NCBI RefSeq assembly: GCF_900156455.1
Contig: NZ_FTNQ01000003.1
Location: 344,977-408,976, forward strand
Source: Microbacterium sp. RURRCA19A
Lineage (GTDB): Bacteria > Actinomycetota > Actinomycetes > Actinomycetales > Microbacteriaceae
Reading direction: 5' to 3'
DNA length: 64,000 nucleotides
Shown one piece after another: positions 16,912-25,290 of this stretch; position 1 is the first letter of the stretch; the number at the start of each line of letters is the position of its first letter. Made by a program: the position numbers and the translations under genes. The notes under the pieces were generated by a model. It was not told where the DNA came from, did not search any database, and was given only the letters and a program-made list of their open reading frames with translations.

Positions 16912-18300
16912 TCACGCCCCCGCGAGGGCGCAAAGACGACCCGCCGGCCGCGCGAGGACCGCGTCCAGCTCCTCACGGAGACGCGCACCGACCACCTCGG
17001 GCCTGAAGCGGGTGGCGGAGCGACGCGCCTCTGCGGAGGCGCGCTCCCATTGATCGTCGTCGCCGAGGAGCGACACCACGCCCGCGGCGATCCCGGCGAC
17101 GTCGCCCGCCGGCACGAGGATGCCGCCGTCGCCGATCACCTCGGCCGGTCCGTAGCGCACGTCGGTCGATACGACCGGCACCCCGGCCGACAGGGCTTCG
17201 ACGATGGCGAGGCCCTGTCCTTCGAACGCGCTGGTCGACAGGAAGACACGGGCTCTCTCGATCGCCGCACGGACATCGTCGTCGTGTCCGCGCAGTCGGA
17301 TCGCGCCCTGCAGACCGCGCTCGCGCACCATTGTGCGGAGGTGTTCCCGCAACGGTCCGTCGCCGTAGATCTCCAGGCGGGCACCCGGCCGCTCGCGGAC
17401 GACCTCCTCCCACGCGCGGATGGCGAGGTCGATGCGCTTCTGTTCGACCAGACGGCACGCCATGACCACCACGTCGTCACGGCGGCACGACGCGACCCGG
17501 GCCGCCCGCCGCGGCAGGATCGCCGAGGGCACCGTGGCGAAGCGCACGCGGTGCGGGAAGCGCTCGTCGACCTCGCGCGCCTGCGCACGTGTAGGCCAGA
17601 GCACCAGGTCGAAGCCGTCGAGCGCGTCCAGCCATCGCCGCCACCCCTCGTCGCGCACCGGCGCGGCGGCGTCGAACGGGTGTGCGAGGTGGGAGTTGTG
17701 GACGGTGTGCACGATGCGCACCCGAGGATCGCACCACCGGCCGAGCGTCTCCCCGATCTGTCGGGACTCGCAGATCACGACCAGGCGCCGCTCGGCGTCG
17801 CCCGCCGCGGCGCGCAGGTCATCGGCGACGTGCGAGAGCCAGGCGACGTACAGCGCCGCGAACCCGGGGAGCACGCGGTCGCCCTCTCCCCCATGGATCA
17901 CCACGTTCGCCTCGGACAGATGCCAGGCCGCGTCGGCGACGACCGGCAGGGACACGACGAGCGCGCCGTGATCGTCGCGGAGCTCGCGGTAGGCCACGCC
18001 CGGTGTCCGCCCGCCGGGGCGTGCCTGCGCGCGGAGCCGACGCGGATCCCGGACGACCTCGTCGAACAGGTTCCGCAACGTGAAGGACCCCGCCGGCACC
18101 CCGTGGGCGTGCGCGTACGCGACGGCGCGCTCCCGGTCACGGGGCGAACCCACATCGAGGGTGAGAAGCAGGGGATGCCGTACCCCGGCGCTGTGCAGGG
18201 CGAGGAGCCGGGACAGGACCGCCACCGCATAGCCCCCGTCCCGTTCGGGCGCGAATCGGCTGGTCAGCACCACCACGTCGGCGTCGAGCGGTCCGGTCAT
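16912..18300 (-). CDS. glycosyltransferase family 4 (GT-B fold)
   Basis: A 462-aa cytoplasmic retaining glycosyltransferase. The N-terminal Rossmann domain ends with VRIVHTVHNSHLAHP. The C-terminal donor-binding domain has VVVMACRLVEQKRIDLAIRAWEEVVRERPGARLEIYGDGPLREHL, RLRGHDDDVRAAIERARVFLSTSAFEGQGLAIVEALSAGVPVVSTDVRYGPAEVI (the E-x7-E motif region). The overall pattern, with its HNSH element and large N-terminal part, resembles TarM/GtfA-type enzymes that glycosylate wall polymers or serine-rich proteins. Acceptor and sugar cannot be read from sequence. It converges with the LacI gene 9 bp away and begins 283 bp from the 3' end of the carbohydrate-binding lipoprotein cluster head region. Confidence 0.9.
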   Translation of the reverse strand: MTGPLDADVVVLTSRFAPERDGGYAVAVLSRLLALHSAGVRHPLLLTLDVGSPRDRERAVAYAHAHGVPAGSFTLRNLFDEVVRDPRRLRAQARPGGRTPGVAYRELRDDHGALVVSLPVVADAAWHLSEANVVIHGGEGDRVLPGFAALYVAWLSHVADDLRAAAGDAERRLVVICESRQIGETLGRWCDPRVRIVHTVHNSHLAHPFDAAAPVRDEGWRRWLDALDGFDLVLWPTRAQAREVDERFPHRVRFATVPSAILPRRAARVASCRRDDVVVMACRLVEQKRIDLAIRAWEEVVRERPGARLEIYGDGPLREHLRTMVRERGLQGAIRLRGHDDDVRAAIERARVFLSTSAFEGQGLAIVEALSAGVPVVSTDVRYGPAEVIGDGGILVPAGDVAGIAAGVVSLLGDDDQWERASAEARRSATRFRPEVVGARLREELDAVLARPAGRLCALAGA

Positions 18301-18395
18301 GGCGGTCTCCTGCGTGTCGGGGGAACGGATCTCGACGGTAGGGATCGGGGACTCTCCCCCGGCTAAGCGTTCTTATGAATGGGCTGGGAACGACA

Positions 18396-18438
18396 GCGGG
18401 TCGTGGAGCGGGCGGAGCGGTCCCGGTCCACGACCCGC
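18396..18438 (-). terminator. hairpin after the 12-gene minus-strand cluster
   Basis: Perfect 12-bp arms GCGGGTCGTGGA (18396-18407) and TCCACGACCCGC (18427-18438) with a 19-nt loop, 9 bp beyond the stop of the carbohydrate-binding lipoprotein gene. There is no T-run, as is often the case in high-GC actinobacteria. Confidence 0.55.
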
Positions 18439-18447
18439 GGCGGCCGA

Positions 18448-20016
18448 TCAGGGGCGACCGCCGCCCATTCCTCCTCCCATCCCGCCGGCCACGGCCTGAC
18501 CGGCCGTCACCGTCGTCGAGGTGCCGTCCACGGTCACCGTGTACGACTGGCCCGAGGTGATCGCGGACGACGAGAACACCACCGTCTGGAAGTCCTTCGC
18601 GCCGACGTACGACGCGATGACCGCGCCCGTGGCATCCGTGATCTGGATCGACGCACCGTCGGAGCCGTCGACCGCCGCGGCGAGCCATCCCTGCGGCGAG
18701 GAGGTCTCCGGAGACTCGGCCATTCCGCTGCTGCCGATCGCGACGAGGGTGCCGCCCGAGACGGTGATCCCGCCGTTGGAGTCGAGCGCGCCGTTGTTGC
18801 TCGCGGTCGGGCCGTAAACGGTGACGTCTCCCCCGGTCATCGTGATGGTGCCGTTGGAGTCCAGGCCGTCGCCGTCGGCGTCGATCCGCAGGGTGCCGTC
18901 CGAGATGGTGAGCGTCTCGCCGGAGTCCTGCATTCCACCCCCGCCCACGCCGCCGCTCGACGTGGAGTTCCCCGAGGCGTTCACGCCGTCGTCGGAGGAG
19001 GTGACGCTCGTCGCTCCGCCGGCGATGCGGATGTCGGCCGACTCGATCCCCTCGTACGAGCGGGTGATGTCGACCTGTCCACCGGCGATGGCCAGAGCCG
19101 TCTCGGAATGGATGCCGTCGTCCTCGGTCGCGAGCGTGATCGTGCCTCCGGTGATGACGGCGTCGGTCTGCGCGTCGATGCCGTCATCGCCCGCGGTCGC
19201 CTCGATGGTGCCCCCGGCGATCCAGACGTAGCCCTTCGTGGCGTCGTCGGTCTGATCGCTCTTGAGCGCATCGCCGCCCGCGGTGATCGATACGGTGCCG
19301 TCCTTCACGACCAGCGAGTCCTTGCCGCGCAGGCCGTCGTCGGCGGCGTCCACGGTGATCGTGCCGCCGATGATCGCGAGATCGTCGGTGGCGGAGATCC
19401 CGTCGTTGCCGGAGTCCGTGACGGAGAGGCTCCCGGATCCGGAGATCGTGAGGTCGGTGTCGGCGTAGATCGCCGCGCTCGCGTCGGCGTCGGCCGAGCT
19501 CGCCGCGGTGATCATGTTCGTCGACCCCGCGGCGAGATTCACGGCCACGTCGTCGGCGGACACCACGTGGATGGCCGCACCGCCGGTGCTCGTGACGGTG
19601 GCGCCGTCGAGGACGAGCACGACCAGGGCGTCCTCCGGGGCGTCCACGACCACCTGCCCGTCGAGGGTGCCGCTGAGGCGATAGACACCGGCAGCGGAGA
19701 TCGTGACGGTCGAGCCGTCGACCGCGACGGACGACGAATCACTCGTCGCGGTGGCGCCCGAGAGGGTGACGTCGACGGCATCCGCGATGTTCCACTCGTC
19801 GTCCTTCACCACCGTGCCGTCCGCGTTCGCGGCGAGCAGCTCCGCGGCGGCCGCCGGGATCGTCGAGTCCACCTCGGTGATCGCCTCGGTACTGGTCTGC
19901 GAGGTCGAGACGGAGGTGTCGCCGACGGATGCCGGTTGCGCGGTGACCGCGCATCCGGCCAGGACGAGACCGGCAACGGCCAGCGGGAGGGTGAAGGGGA
20001 TCAGGCGGCGGCGCAT
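18448..20016 (-). CDS. carbohydrate-binding-domain lipoprotein with beta-helix-like repeats
   Basis: A 522-aa lipoprotein: signal peptide with lipobox VLAGC (Cys22). From about residue 70 the chain is a ladder of short beta-strands: VYRLSGTLDGQVVVDAPEDALVVLVLDGATV (the usual opening of the DUF4353/carbohydrate-binding-domain family), then repeated units of about 20-25 residues around turns such as GNDGI, ADDGLRGKD, GDDGIDAQ, EDDGIHSE and SDDGVNASG. This implies a right-handed beta-helix. The C-terminus is GGMGGGMGGGRP. It overlaps the VTC gene by 16 bp and is the last gene of the operon. Family members are often next to VTC, DUF4956 and CotH genes. Ligand and role are unproven. Confidence 0.85.
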   Translation of the reverse strand: MRRRLIPFTLPLAVAGLVLAGCAVTAQPASVGDTSVSTSQTSTEAITEVDSTIPAAAAELLAANADGTVVKDDEWNIADAVDVTLSGATATSDSSSVAVDGSTVTISAAGVYRLSGTLDGQVVVDAPEDALVVLVLDGATVTSTGGAAIHVVSADDVAVNLAAGSTNMITAASSADADASAAIYADTDLTISGSGSLSVTDSGNDGISATDDLAIIGGTITVDAADDGLRGKDSLVVKDGTVSITAGGDALKSDQTDDATKGYVWIAGGTIEATAGDDGIDAQTDAVITGGTITLATEDDGIHSETALAIAGGQVDITRSYEGIESADIRIAGGATSVTSSDDGVNASGNSTSSGGVGGGGMQDSGETLTISDGTLRIDADGDGLDSNGTITMTGGDVTVYGPTASNNGALDSNGGITVSGGTLVAIGSSGMAESPETSSPQGWLAAAVDGSDGASIQITDATGAVIASYVGAKDFQTVVFSSSAITSGQSYTVTVDGTSTTVTAGQAVAGGMGGGMGGGRP

Positions 20017-20846
20017 GGCACGTCCTTTCGGTCGGGGCGGGAAGTGGGGACGGCGGTGGCGAGGGGACCCGCGAGGACCCTCGACCAGCGGTTGCGGGGC
20101 AGGTCGCGATGGAGGGCGGCGAGGCCCGTGGCGTACTTGCTGATGCGCTGGGGCCGGTGACCCGCACGCCACAGGGCACGGTCGAGACGGCCCGCCTGGC
20201 CCGGCGACTTCGTCTCGACGATCGCGAAACGCGGCAGGAGGAAACCGCCGCCGGTCGCATCGACCCACTCCAGGTCGAGGTCGACGGTGGCCCGCGAGGA
20301 CGGCGCTCCCCCCTCACCGGGGAGGAGCAGCGTCGCGCGCCGGTAGAGGGTGCGCAGGCGCGAGTCGAGCTCGTCGGCGCGCGTGGCGGGGATGCCGATG
20401 GCATCCAGGGCGAGGGCGACCTCGTCGCGGGCAGCGGGCGTCAGACGGTCGGGCACCGCGCCGGCGTAGGCGTCGCGATCCTTCTGCGTCGAACCGCGCG
20501 CCCCGCGGGTCTTCATCTCGAGGAACGTGGAACCGGTGTCCAGGTACGAACGCGTCCGCAGCTTGAACCGCCGCCGGCGCCCGTGCGCCGCGAGGCGGAA
20601 GCTCAGCAGATCGGGGGTGTCGAAGTACACCGACCGGTACGCCATCTCACGCCGTGCGTCCATCTCCAGCACCCGTGGGGCGTTCTGCCGACGCCCGAGC
20701 CCTTCGAGCAGCTCAGCCGCGGAGGCCAGCGGCACGAGGTACTTGCGATCCACACGCGTGAGCAGAGCGGCATCCTCGGTGAGCTCTTCGAGGGAGACCG
20801 GGGGCAGCACGTCCAGCGCGGCGGCGACGCGCGCGCGGGCGCTCAC
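20001..20846 (-). CDS. VTC-domain polyphosphate polymerase-like protein
   Basis: A 281-aa protein of the VTC (vacuolar transporter chaperone 4) superfamily, a triphosphate-tunnel fold. Basic and acidic tunnel residues are visible in order: RVDRKYLVP (31-38), YRSVYFDTPDL (70-80), RRRFKLRTRSY (91-101), FLEMKTRGARG (109-118), LDLEWVDATG, FAIVETKSPG and ISKYATGLA. In yeast VTC4 this domain makes polyphosphate from ATP. Bacterial single-domain members are less studied and could instead transfer phosphate to another acceptor. No membrane segment is present, so it probably works with DUF4956 at the membrane. It overlaps DUF4956 by 4 bases and the lipoprotein by 16. Confidence 0.9.
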   Translation of the reverse strand: MSARARVAAALDVLPPVSLEELTEDAALLTRVDRKYLVPLASAAELLEGLGRRQNAPRVLEMDARREMAYRSVYFDTPDLLSFRLAAHGRRRRFKLRTRSYLDTGSTFLEMKTRGARGSTQKDRDAYAGAVPDRLTPAARDEVALALDAIGIPATRADELDSRLRTLYRRATLLLPGEGGAPSSRATVDLDLEWVDATGGGFLLPRFAIVETKSPGQAGRLDRALWRAGHRPQRISKYATGLAALHRDLPRNRWSRVLAGPLATAVPTSRPDRKDVPCAAA

Positions 20847-21496
20847 CGCCCGCCCCCGAGCAGGTCGGCGAAACCCGTGTCGGCCGGAGCGGACGCCCGC
20901 ACCTCGGAACCGAGGCCCGGGTCGACGCGCGTCGCGACCGGCGCCGCGCCGGGGCGCACCCGGTAGCGCACGTCCACGAGCGTGGTGTCATCCACCAGAT
21001 CCAGCTGCTGCACCGTCATCGCGGTGACCTCGCCGCCGAGCTGACGGCCGAGCTCGACCCGCAGCTCCGTCTCGTCGGCGATCGCCCGATCCAGGTGCAC
21101 CGTCTGGTGCCGCGCGCGCGACAACAGGCGCGGGTGATCGGCGATCGCGAGCACCGCGACGATCAGGCCCACCAGCAGCAGCGGCGTCGCGAGGTCGGTG
21201 TGGGGCAGGCCGCAGATGAGGCCGACCGCCAGAGCGGCGAAGTAGTACGCCACCTCGCGCTGGCTGATCTCACTCGAGCGCAGCCGGATGATCGACAGCA
21301 CGCCGAAAAGTCCGAGCCCGAGCCCCAGCGCGACCTCGGCCGTGCCGAGCACGGTCGCGACGGCGAGCACGCCCACGTTCACACCGAGGAAGGCGACCAC
21401 CAGATCGCGACGGCGGTGCCGGTGGAAGTACACGGCGCTGAGGATGACGGCGGTGACCAGATCGGTGGCGGCCAGCAGAAGGGCGGTGGTGGTCAT
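20843..21496 (-). CDS. DUF4956 membrane protein
   Basis: A 217-aa protein with four to five transmembrane segments in the first 115 residues (ALLLAATDLVTAVILSAVYF, VVAFLGVNVGVLAVATVLG, VALGLGLGLFGVLSIIRLRSSEIS, YYFAALAVGLICGL, PLLLVGLIVAVLAIAD) and a cytoplasmic C-terminal domain of about 100 residues. The stretch FGVLSIIRLRSSEISQREVAYYF is the DUF4956 core. The family is nearly always beside VTC-type genes, so a role as membrane partner or channel for the polymer is a reasonable inference. The C-terminal domain (LGRQLGGEVTAMTVQQLDLVDDTTLVDVRYRV) resembles the MgtC/YhiD-like ferredoxin fold. 4-bp overlaps on both sides show tight coupling. Confidence 0.88.
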   Translation of the reverse strand: MTTTALLLAATDLVTAVILSAVYFHRHRRRDLVVAFLGVNVGVLAVATVLGTAEVALGLGLGLFGVLSIIRLRSSEISQREVAYYFAALAVGLICGLPHTDLATPLLLVGLIVAVLAIADHPRLLSRARHQTVHLDRAIADETELRVELGRQLGGEVTAMTVQQLDLVDDTTLVDVRYRVRPGAAPVATRVDPGLGSEVRASAPADTGFADLLGGGR

Positions 21497-22623
21497 CGGA
21501 TTCTCCCTGTGGTGGGTGTGGTGGTCATGGCATCCGGATCCGCGGTCACGCGCGGTGCCGTGTCGACGCGGGCGGTGGCGGCGGGCGGTGAGGCGTCCGC
21601 ACGGGGGAAGACGAGGGTGCGTTGCACGCCGTAGCTCAAGATGAACAGGACGCCTTCGGTGACGACCTTCGCGGGCAGCAGCGCGAGGCCGTTCTCGGTG
21701 AGGAAGGACATCCACGCGATGTTCGAGGCCAGGAGCGCCAGCGCGAGCACGCCGTAGCGGACGGCCTGTCCCGTCAGCGCCTGATCGCGGGCACGGAACA
21801 CCATGCGACGGTTGACGAAGAAGTTCACCGTGGCCGAGAGGATGCGGGCGGCGACGATCGAGGGGACCAACCATCCCGTCAGGAGGTCGAGGACGAACAA
21901 GGCGACCGTGTCGACGACGAACGCAGCGAGCGACGACGAGGCGAACAGCAGCACCGGGAGCAGCACCCGCAGCGAGTCCCGCACGGGACGGAAGTGGCTC
22001 GAGGCGTTGCGCGCGAGGTACACGGTCGTGATGGGCACCTCGCGCACGGCCACCCCGTCGGGCGCGAGCCGCAGGAGCATGCGCTGCTCGTACTCGAACC
22101 CTTCACCCGGGATGCCGAGCGCCCAGGCGATCCGATCGGCGGGGATGCCGCGCAGGCCCGTCTGCGTATCGGTCACGCGGCGCCCGGTCGCGACGCGGAA
22201 GAGCCCGCGGGCGACCGCGTTGCCGACGCGGCTGCGCAGCGGGACGTCTCCGCCGAAGTCCCGGATCCCGAGGACGAGGGCGCTGCGCCCGCGCCCGGCG
22301 TCCTCACGGAGAGCGTCGGCGACGCGCAGGACGTCGAGGGGCGCGTGCTGCCCGTCGGCGTCGGCCGTGACGACATCGGCATCCGGACAATGCACCGCGA
22401 TGTCGGCCAGGCCCGTCTTCAGGGCCGCACCCTTGCCGCGGTTGACGTCGTGCGTCACGACCCGCGCGCCGGCGTCCCGCGCGTCCGCGAACACCTCCGC
22501 GAACCCCGGGCCGCTCCCGTCGTCGACGACGAGGACGTCGAGATCGGGGTCGGCGTGCCGGAGGTCGGCGACCAGACGCGGGAGCGCCGGTCCGGGTTCG
22601 AAGGCGGGGATCAGGACGAACAC
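21493..22623 (-). CDS. GT2 glycosyltransferase fused to a GtrA membrane domain
   Basis: A 376-aa fusion. Residues 1-225 form a GT2 (GT-A fold) domain: MFVLIPAFEPG, VLVVDDGSG, DVNRGKGAALKTGL, DVVTADADGQHAP (DxD-like metal site) and the DTQTGLRGIP acceptor segment typical of dolichyl/polyprenyl-phosphate sugar synthases. Residues 225-345 are a four-helix GtrA domain: LAAFVVDTVALFVLDLL, NFFVNRRMVFRARD and the ending EGVLFILSYGVQRTLVFPR. It probably makes polyprenyl-phosphate-linked sugar and helps flip it, as in GtrA/GtrB pairs, here joined in one chain. It starts 3 bp after the phosphodiester glycosidase stop and overlaps DUF4956 by 4. Confidence 0.9.
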   Translation of the reverse strand: MFVLIPAFEPGPALPRLVADLRHADPDLDVLVVDDGSGPGFAEVFADARDAGARVVTHDVNRGKGAALKTGLADIAVHCPDADVVTADADGQHAPLDVLRVADALREDAGRGRSALVLGIRDFGGDVPLRSRVGNAVARGLFRVATGRRVTDTQTGLRGIPADRIAWALGIPGEGFEYEQRMLLRLAPDGVAVREVPITTVYLARNASSHFRPVRDSLRVLLPVLLFASSSLAAFVVDTVALFVLDLLTGWLVPSIVAARILSATVNFFVNRRMVFRARDQALTGQAVRYGVLALALLASNIAWMSFLTENGLALLPAKVVTEGVLFILSYGVQRTLVFPRADASPPAATARVDTAPRVTADPDAMTTTPTTGRIR

Positions 22624-22626
22624 CGC

Positions 22627-23703
22627 TCAGCCCGCCACGTACAGGATGTCGCTCGTGCCGCGCTCGCCACCGTTGGACGGGGAGTTGACGACGCTGCCGT
22701 TGAAGTACATCGTCGAGCTGCCGCCGCCGTCGAGGTTGTACCCGGTGGTGGCCCCGAGAGAGATCAGGATCTCGGCGAGCTCGGGCAGGGTGGCACCCTC
22801 GCTGTACCCCTCCTGGCGACCGTCGACCACGACGAAGACGAGATGGTTGTCCCCGATCACGCCGATGGCCGTGCGGGGCTGATCGCCCTGGATCGAATGG
22901 TTGCCGACGTTCGTATCGATCTCGACGGAGTCGATGCCCGCCACCGCCGTGCCGTCCTCGACGATCGCGGGTCCGAAGCTGACGGTGTTCCAGACGCCCG
23001 CGGCCAGGAGGGCGGCGGCGGAGGTCTGCGTCTCGTCGTAGACCTCGACATGCCCGTCGAGGAAGAAGGCGAGCCCCTGACGGGCGGGCTCGTCGCGGTA
23101 GACGGCGCCGTTGCGGATCTCGATCCCGGTCGAACGGAAGCCGTAGTAGTCGCCGTTGATCGCGAACACGGCGCCGTGCGCCTGCGCGATCTCGCTCGTG
23201 GTCTGGATGATGTTCTCGCCGAACTGGTCGTCGGCGAAAGCCGAGCGCAGGGCCGTGGCATCCCCCAGGGTCACGTCGGCCACGTAGTACGTGAGAGCCG
23301 ACGAGCCCGACCCGGTCGAGACGGTGGAGAGGGCGATGGAGGTCGCGCCGTCGCTGAACGTCGTGTCGGTCAGCGTGGTCGTCGCGGCGGCCGTCGCGCT
23401 CGCCGCGGCCTCGGCTGCCGCGCTGGCCTCGGAGCTGACGTGCTGAGCCTCGTAGGACGCGACGTCCGCGACCTCGACGTGCGGGATGAGGAACCTGTCC
23501 GCCGCCCACCATGCTCCGCCACCGACGGTGAGCAGAGCCGCAGCCCCGCCCAGGAGCACGGAACGCCGGGTGACGATGCGACCCGCGCCCGTGCGCCGCG
23601 GGACCGGCGTCGCCTGGGGAGCCGGTGACGACGGGTCGGGCGAGACGCCCGCGACGGGCTCTCGATCGTCCGGGGATCCGGTGGAGCGGTGTGCGTTGTC
23701 CAT
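22627..23703 (-). CDS. phosphodiester glycosidase family (NAGPA-like) exported protein
   Basis: A 358-aa protein with a single N-terminal membrane helix after TRRSVLLGGAAALL (a twin-arginine-like start). The globular domain is of the phosphodiester glycosidase/NAGPA family: VFAINGDYYGFRSTGIEIRNG, GDNHLVFVVVDGRQEGYSEGAT, LPELAEILISLGATTGYNLDGGGSSTMYFNG and NGGERGTSDILYV. In animals the family uncovers mannose-6-phosphate by cleaving sugar-phosphate-sugar diesters. Bacterial members act outside the cell on phosphodiester-linked glycans. An Ala/Ser-rich coiled stalk (about 85-110) links it to the membrane. It is the first gene of the VTC/DUF4956 module, 66 bp downstream of the histidine kinase. 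Confidence 0.9.
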   Translation of the reverse strand: MDNAHRSTGSPDDREPVAGVSPDPSSPAPQATPVPRRTGAGRIVTRRSVLLGGAAALLTVGGGAWWAADRFLIPHVEVADVASYEAQHVSSEASAAAEAAASATAAATTTLTDTTFSDGATSIALSTVSTGSGSSALTYYVADVTLGDATALRSAFADDQFGENIIQTTSEIAQAHGAVFAINGDYYGFRSTGIEIRNGAVYRDEPARQGLAFFLDGHVEVYDETQTSAAALLAAGVWNTVSFGPAIVEDGTAVAGIDSVEIDTNVGNHSIQGDQPRTAIGVIGDNHLVFVVVDGRQEGYSEGATLPELAEILISLGATTGYNLDGGGSSTMYFNGSVVNSPSNGGERGTSDILYVAG

Positions 23704-23769
23704 GCCCCCTTGTCTACGGACGGGGCACTAACCGGTCCCTCCCCGCTCCTCGGCGTGGGCTGTGGAAGA

Positions 23770-25290
23770 CTATGCGTCTGCTGTGACCGGCGAGGAGCGG
23801 AACGCGGGCAACCGCACCGTGAAGGTCGTCTCGCCCGGGCGGCTGCGCACGTCGAGCGAACCGCCGTGCGCGGCCACGATCGCCTGCGCGATCGAGAGCC
23901 CCAGGCCGGTGCTGCCCGCGTCGCGGTTGCGAGCCCGGTCGCCCCGCGCGAACCGCTCGAACAGCGTGTCGGCCACGACCGGGTCGATCCCGGGCCCCGT
24001 GTCGGTCACGCTCAGGACGGCCTCGTCGCCTTCGCGTCGGATGGTGGTGGTCACGACGGTCCCGGGCGGCGTGTGCGTGTGGGCGTTGCGCAGCAGGTTC
24101 GCGACCACCTGACGCAGGCGGTCCTCGTCGCCGGGCACGGTCAGCGGGTCGTCCGAGGCGACGTCCAGCCGCCACTCCCGGTCGCGGTCGACGGCCTGCG
24201 CGTCGCTGACCGCGTCGATCGCCAGCAGCGGCAGCTCGACGTCGTCCACCCGCAGCCGCTGGCCCGCGTCGAGCCGCGCGAGGAGCAGCAGATCCTCGAC
24301 GAGCGTCGTCATGCGGCGGGACTCCGATTCGATCCGCTCGAGCGAGCGCTGCTGCGTCGACGACATCGGTTCGGGCCCCGACAGCGTCAGCTGCGCGTAG
24401 CCGCGGACGCTGGCCAGGGGTGTGCGGAGCTCGTGGCTGGCATCCGCGATGAAACGGCGCAGCTCGTTCTCGCTGTGCGCGCGGGCGGCCAGCGCGGCCT
24501 GCACGTGACCGAGCAGGTCGTTCAGGGACGCACCGACCCGTCCGACCTCGGTCCGGGTGTCGGTGTCGGCCGGCGCCACCCGGTCGGGGATGTCGACGTC
24601 GCCGCGGCCGAGCGAGAGCCCCGACACCCGCTGCGCGACCGCGGCCACGCGGTCCAGCGGGCGCAGCGCCCGGCGGACGAGGAAGGACAGTCCCGCGATC
24701 GCCGCGAGGAGCGTCGCCGCTCCCACGGCGATGAGGATGGTCGTCAGTGCGGTCGTCGTCGCCGCCGAGTCGGCGAGGGAGATCCCCGAGAAGACCGTCG
24801 TCCCGTTCGAGTCGCGCGCCGCGACGCGAAACGCACCGAGGTCTCCTCCGAGATCCGCCGTGACGGGGACGCCGTCGGTCGGCACGGCGGCCTGGAGGAT
24901 CGCGATCTGATCGGCCGAGAGCGTGACGACCGTTCCGTCCGACTGCGTGTAGCTGGAGGACTGCGCGCTCCCGTCCGCCCCGATCACGAGCTGCAGCGAT
25001 CCGACGCGCGGCGACGGCCCCCGCCCCCCGGACCCGCTCACACTGCCGGACGGGGTGGGTGCGGGCGTGGAGGACGCCCCCGCATCCGCACCGGACGACT
25101 GCCCGTGCCCCCCGTCGCGCGGCCCGCCCACCATCATCAGGCCGCCCTGCACCTGTTCGTCGAGCCGGTCGTAGACGAAGGCGCGGAGCGCGGTGATGGT
25201 GGCGACGCTCATGATCAGGAGCGCGACGGCGACCAGGGCGCTCGCGCCGATCACGAGCGCCCTCTGCAGCGTCAGCGGCCGGCGGCTCAT
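23770..25290 (-). CDS. two-component sensor histidine kinase
   Basis: A 506-aa membrane kinase: helix 1 at about 12-36, an extracytoplasmic sensor of about 145 residues, helix 2 at about 180-205, HAMP (RRALRPLDRVAAVAQRV), HisKA with phospho-acceptor His286 in FIADASHELRTPLASVRGYAQL, then HATPase_c with the N box RQVVANLLRNAHTHTP, G1 VTDTGPGID and GSTGLGLSIAQAIVAAHGG. The sensor has a disordered Gly/Ser/Thr/Pro insertion (about 55-95). It overlaps the response regulator by 4 bases. Signal unknown. Its position between the redox module and the glycan/VTC module makes both candidate targets. Confidence 0.96.
   Translation of the reverse strand: MSRRPLTLQRALVIGASALVAVALLIMSVATITALRAFVYDRLDEQVQGGLMMVGGPRDGGHGQSSGADAGASSTPAPTPSGSVSGSGGRGPSPRVGSLQLVIGADGSAQSSSYTQSDGTVVTLSADQIAILQAAVPTDGVPVTADLGGDLGAFRVAARDSNGTTVFSGISLADSAATTTALTTILIAVGAATLLAAIAGLSFLVRRALRPLDRVAAVAQRVSGLSLGRGDVDIPDRVAPADTDTRTEVGRVGASLNDLLGHVQAALAARAHSENELRRFIADASHELRTPLASVRGYAQLTLSGPEPMSSTQQRSLERIESESRRMTTLVEDLLLLARLDAGQRLRVDDVELPLLAIDAVSDAQAVDRDREWRLDVASDDPLTVPGDEDRLRQVVANLLRNAHTHTPPGTVVTTTIRREGDEAVLSVTDTGPGIDPVVADTLFERFARGDRARNRDAGSTGLGLSIAQAIVAAHGGSLDVRSRPGETTFTVRLPAFRSSPVTADA

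Noticed and set aside
18900..19500. Regular repeats suggesting CRISPR or tandem repeat array
   Set aside because: The repeats are at protein level (DDG turns) with varied DNA; no identical repeat-spacer units.
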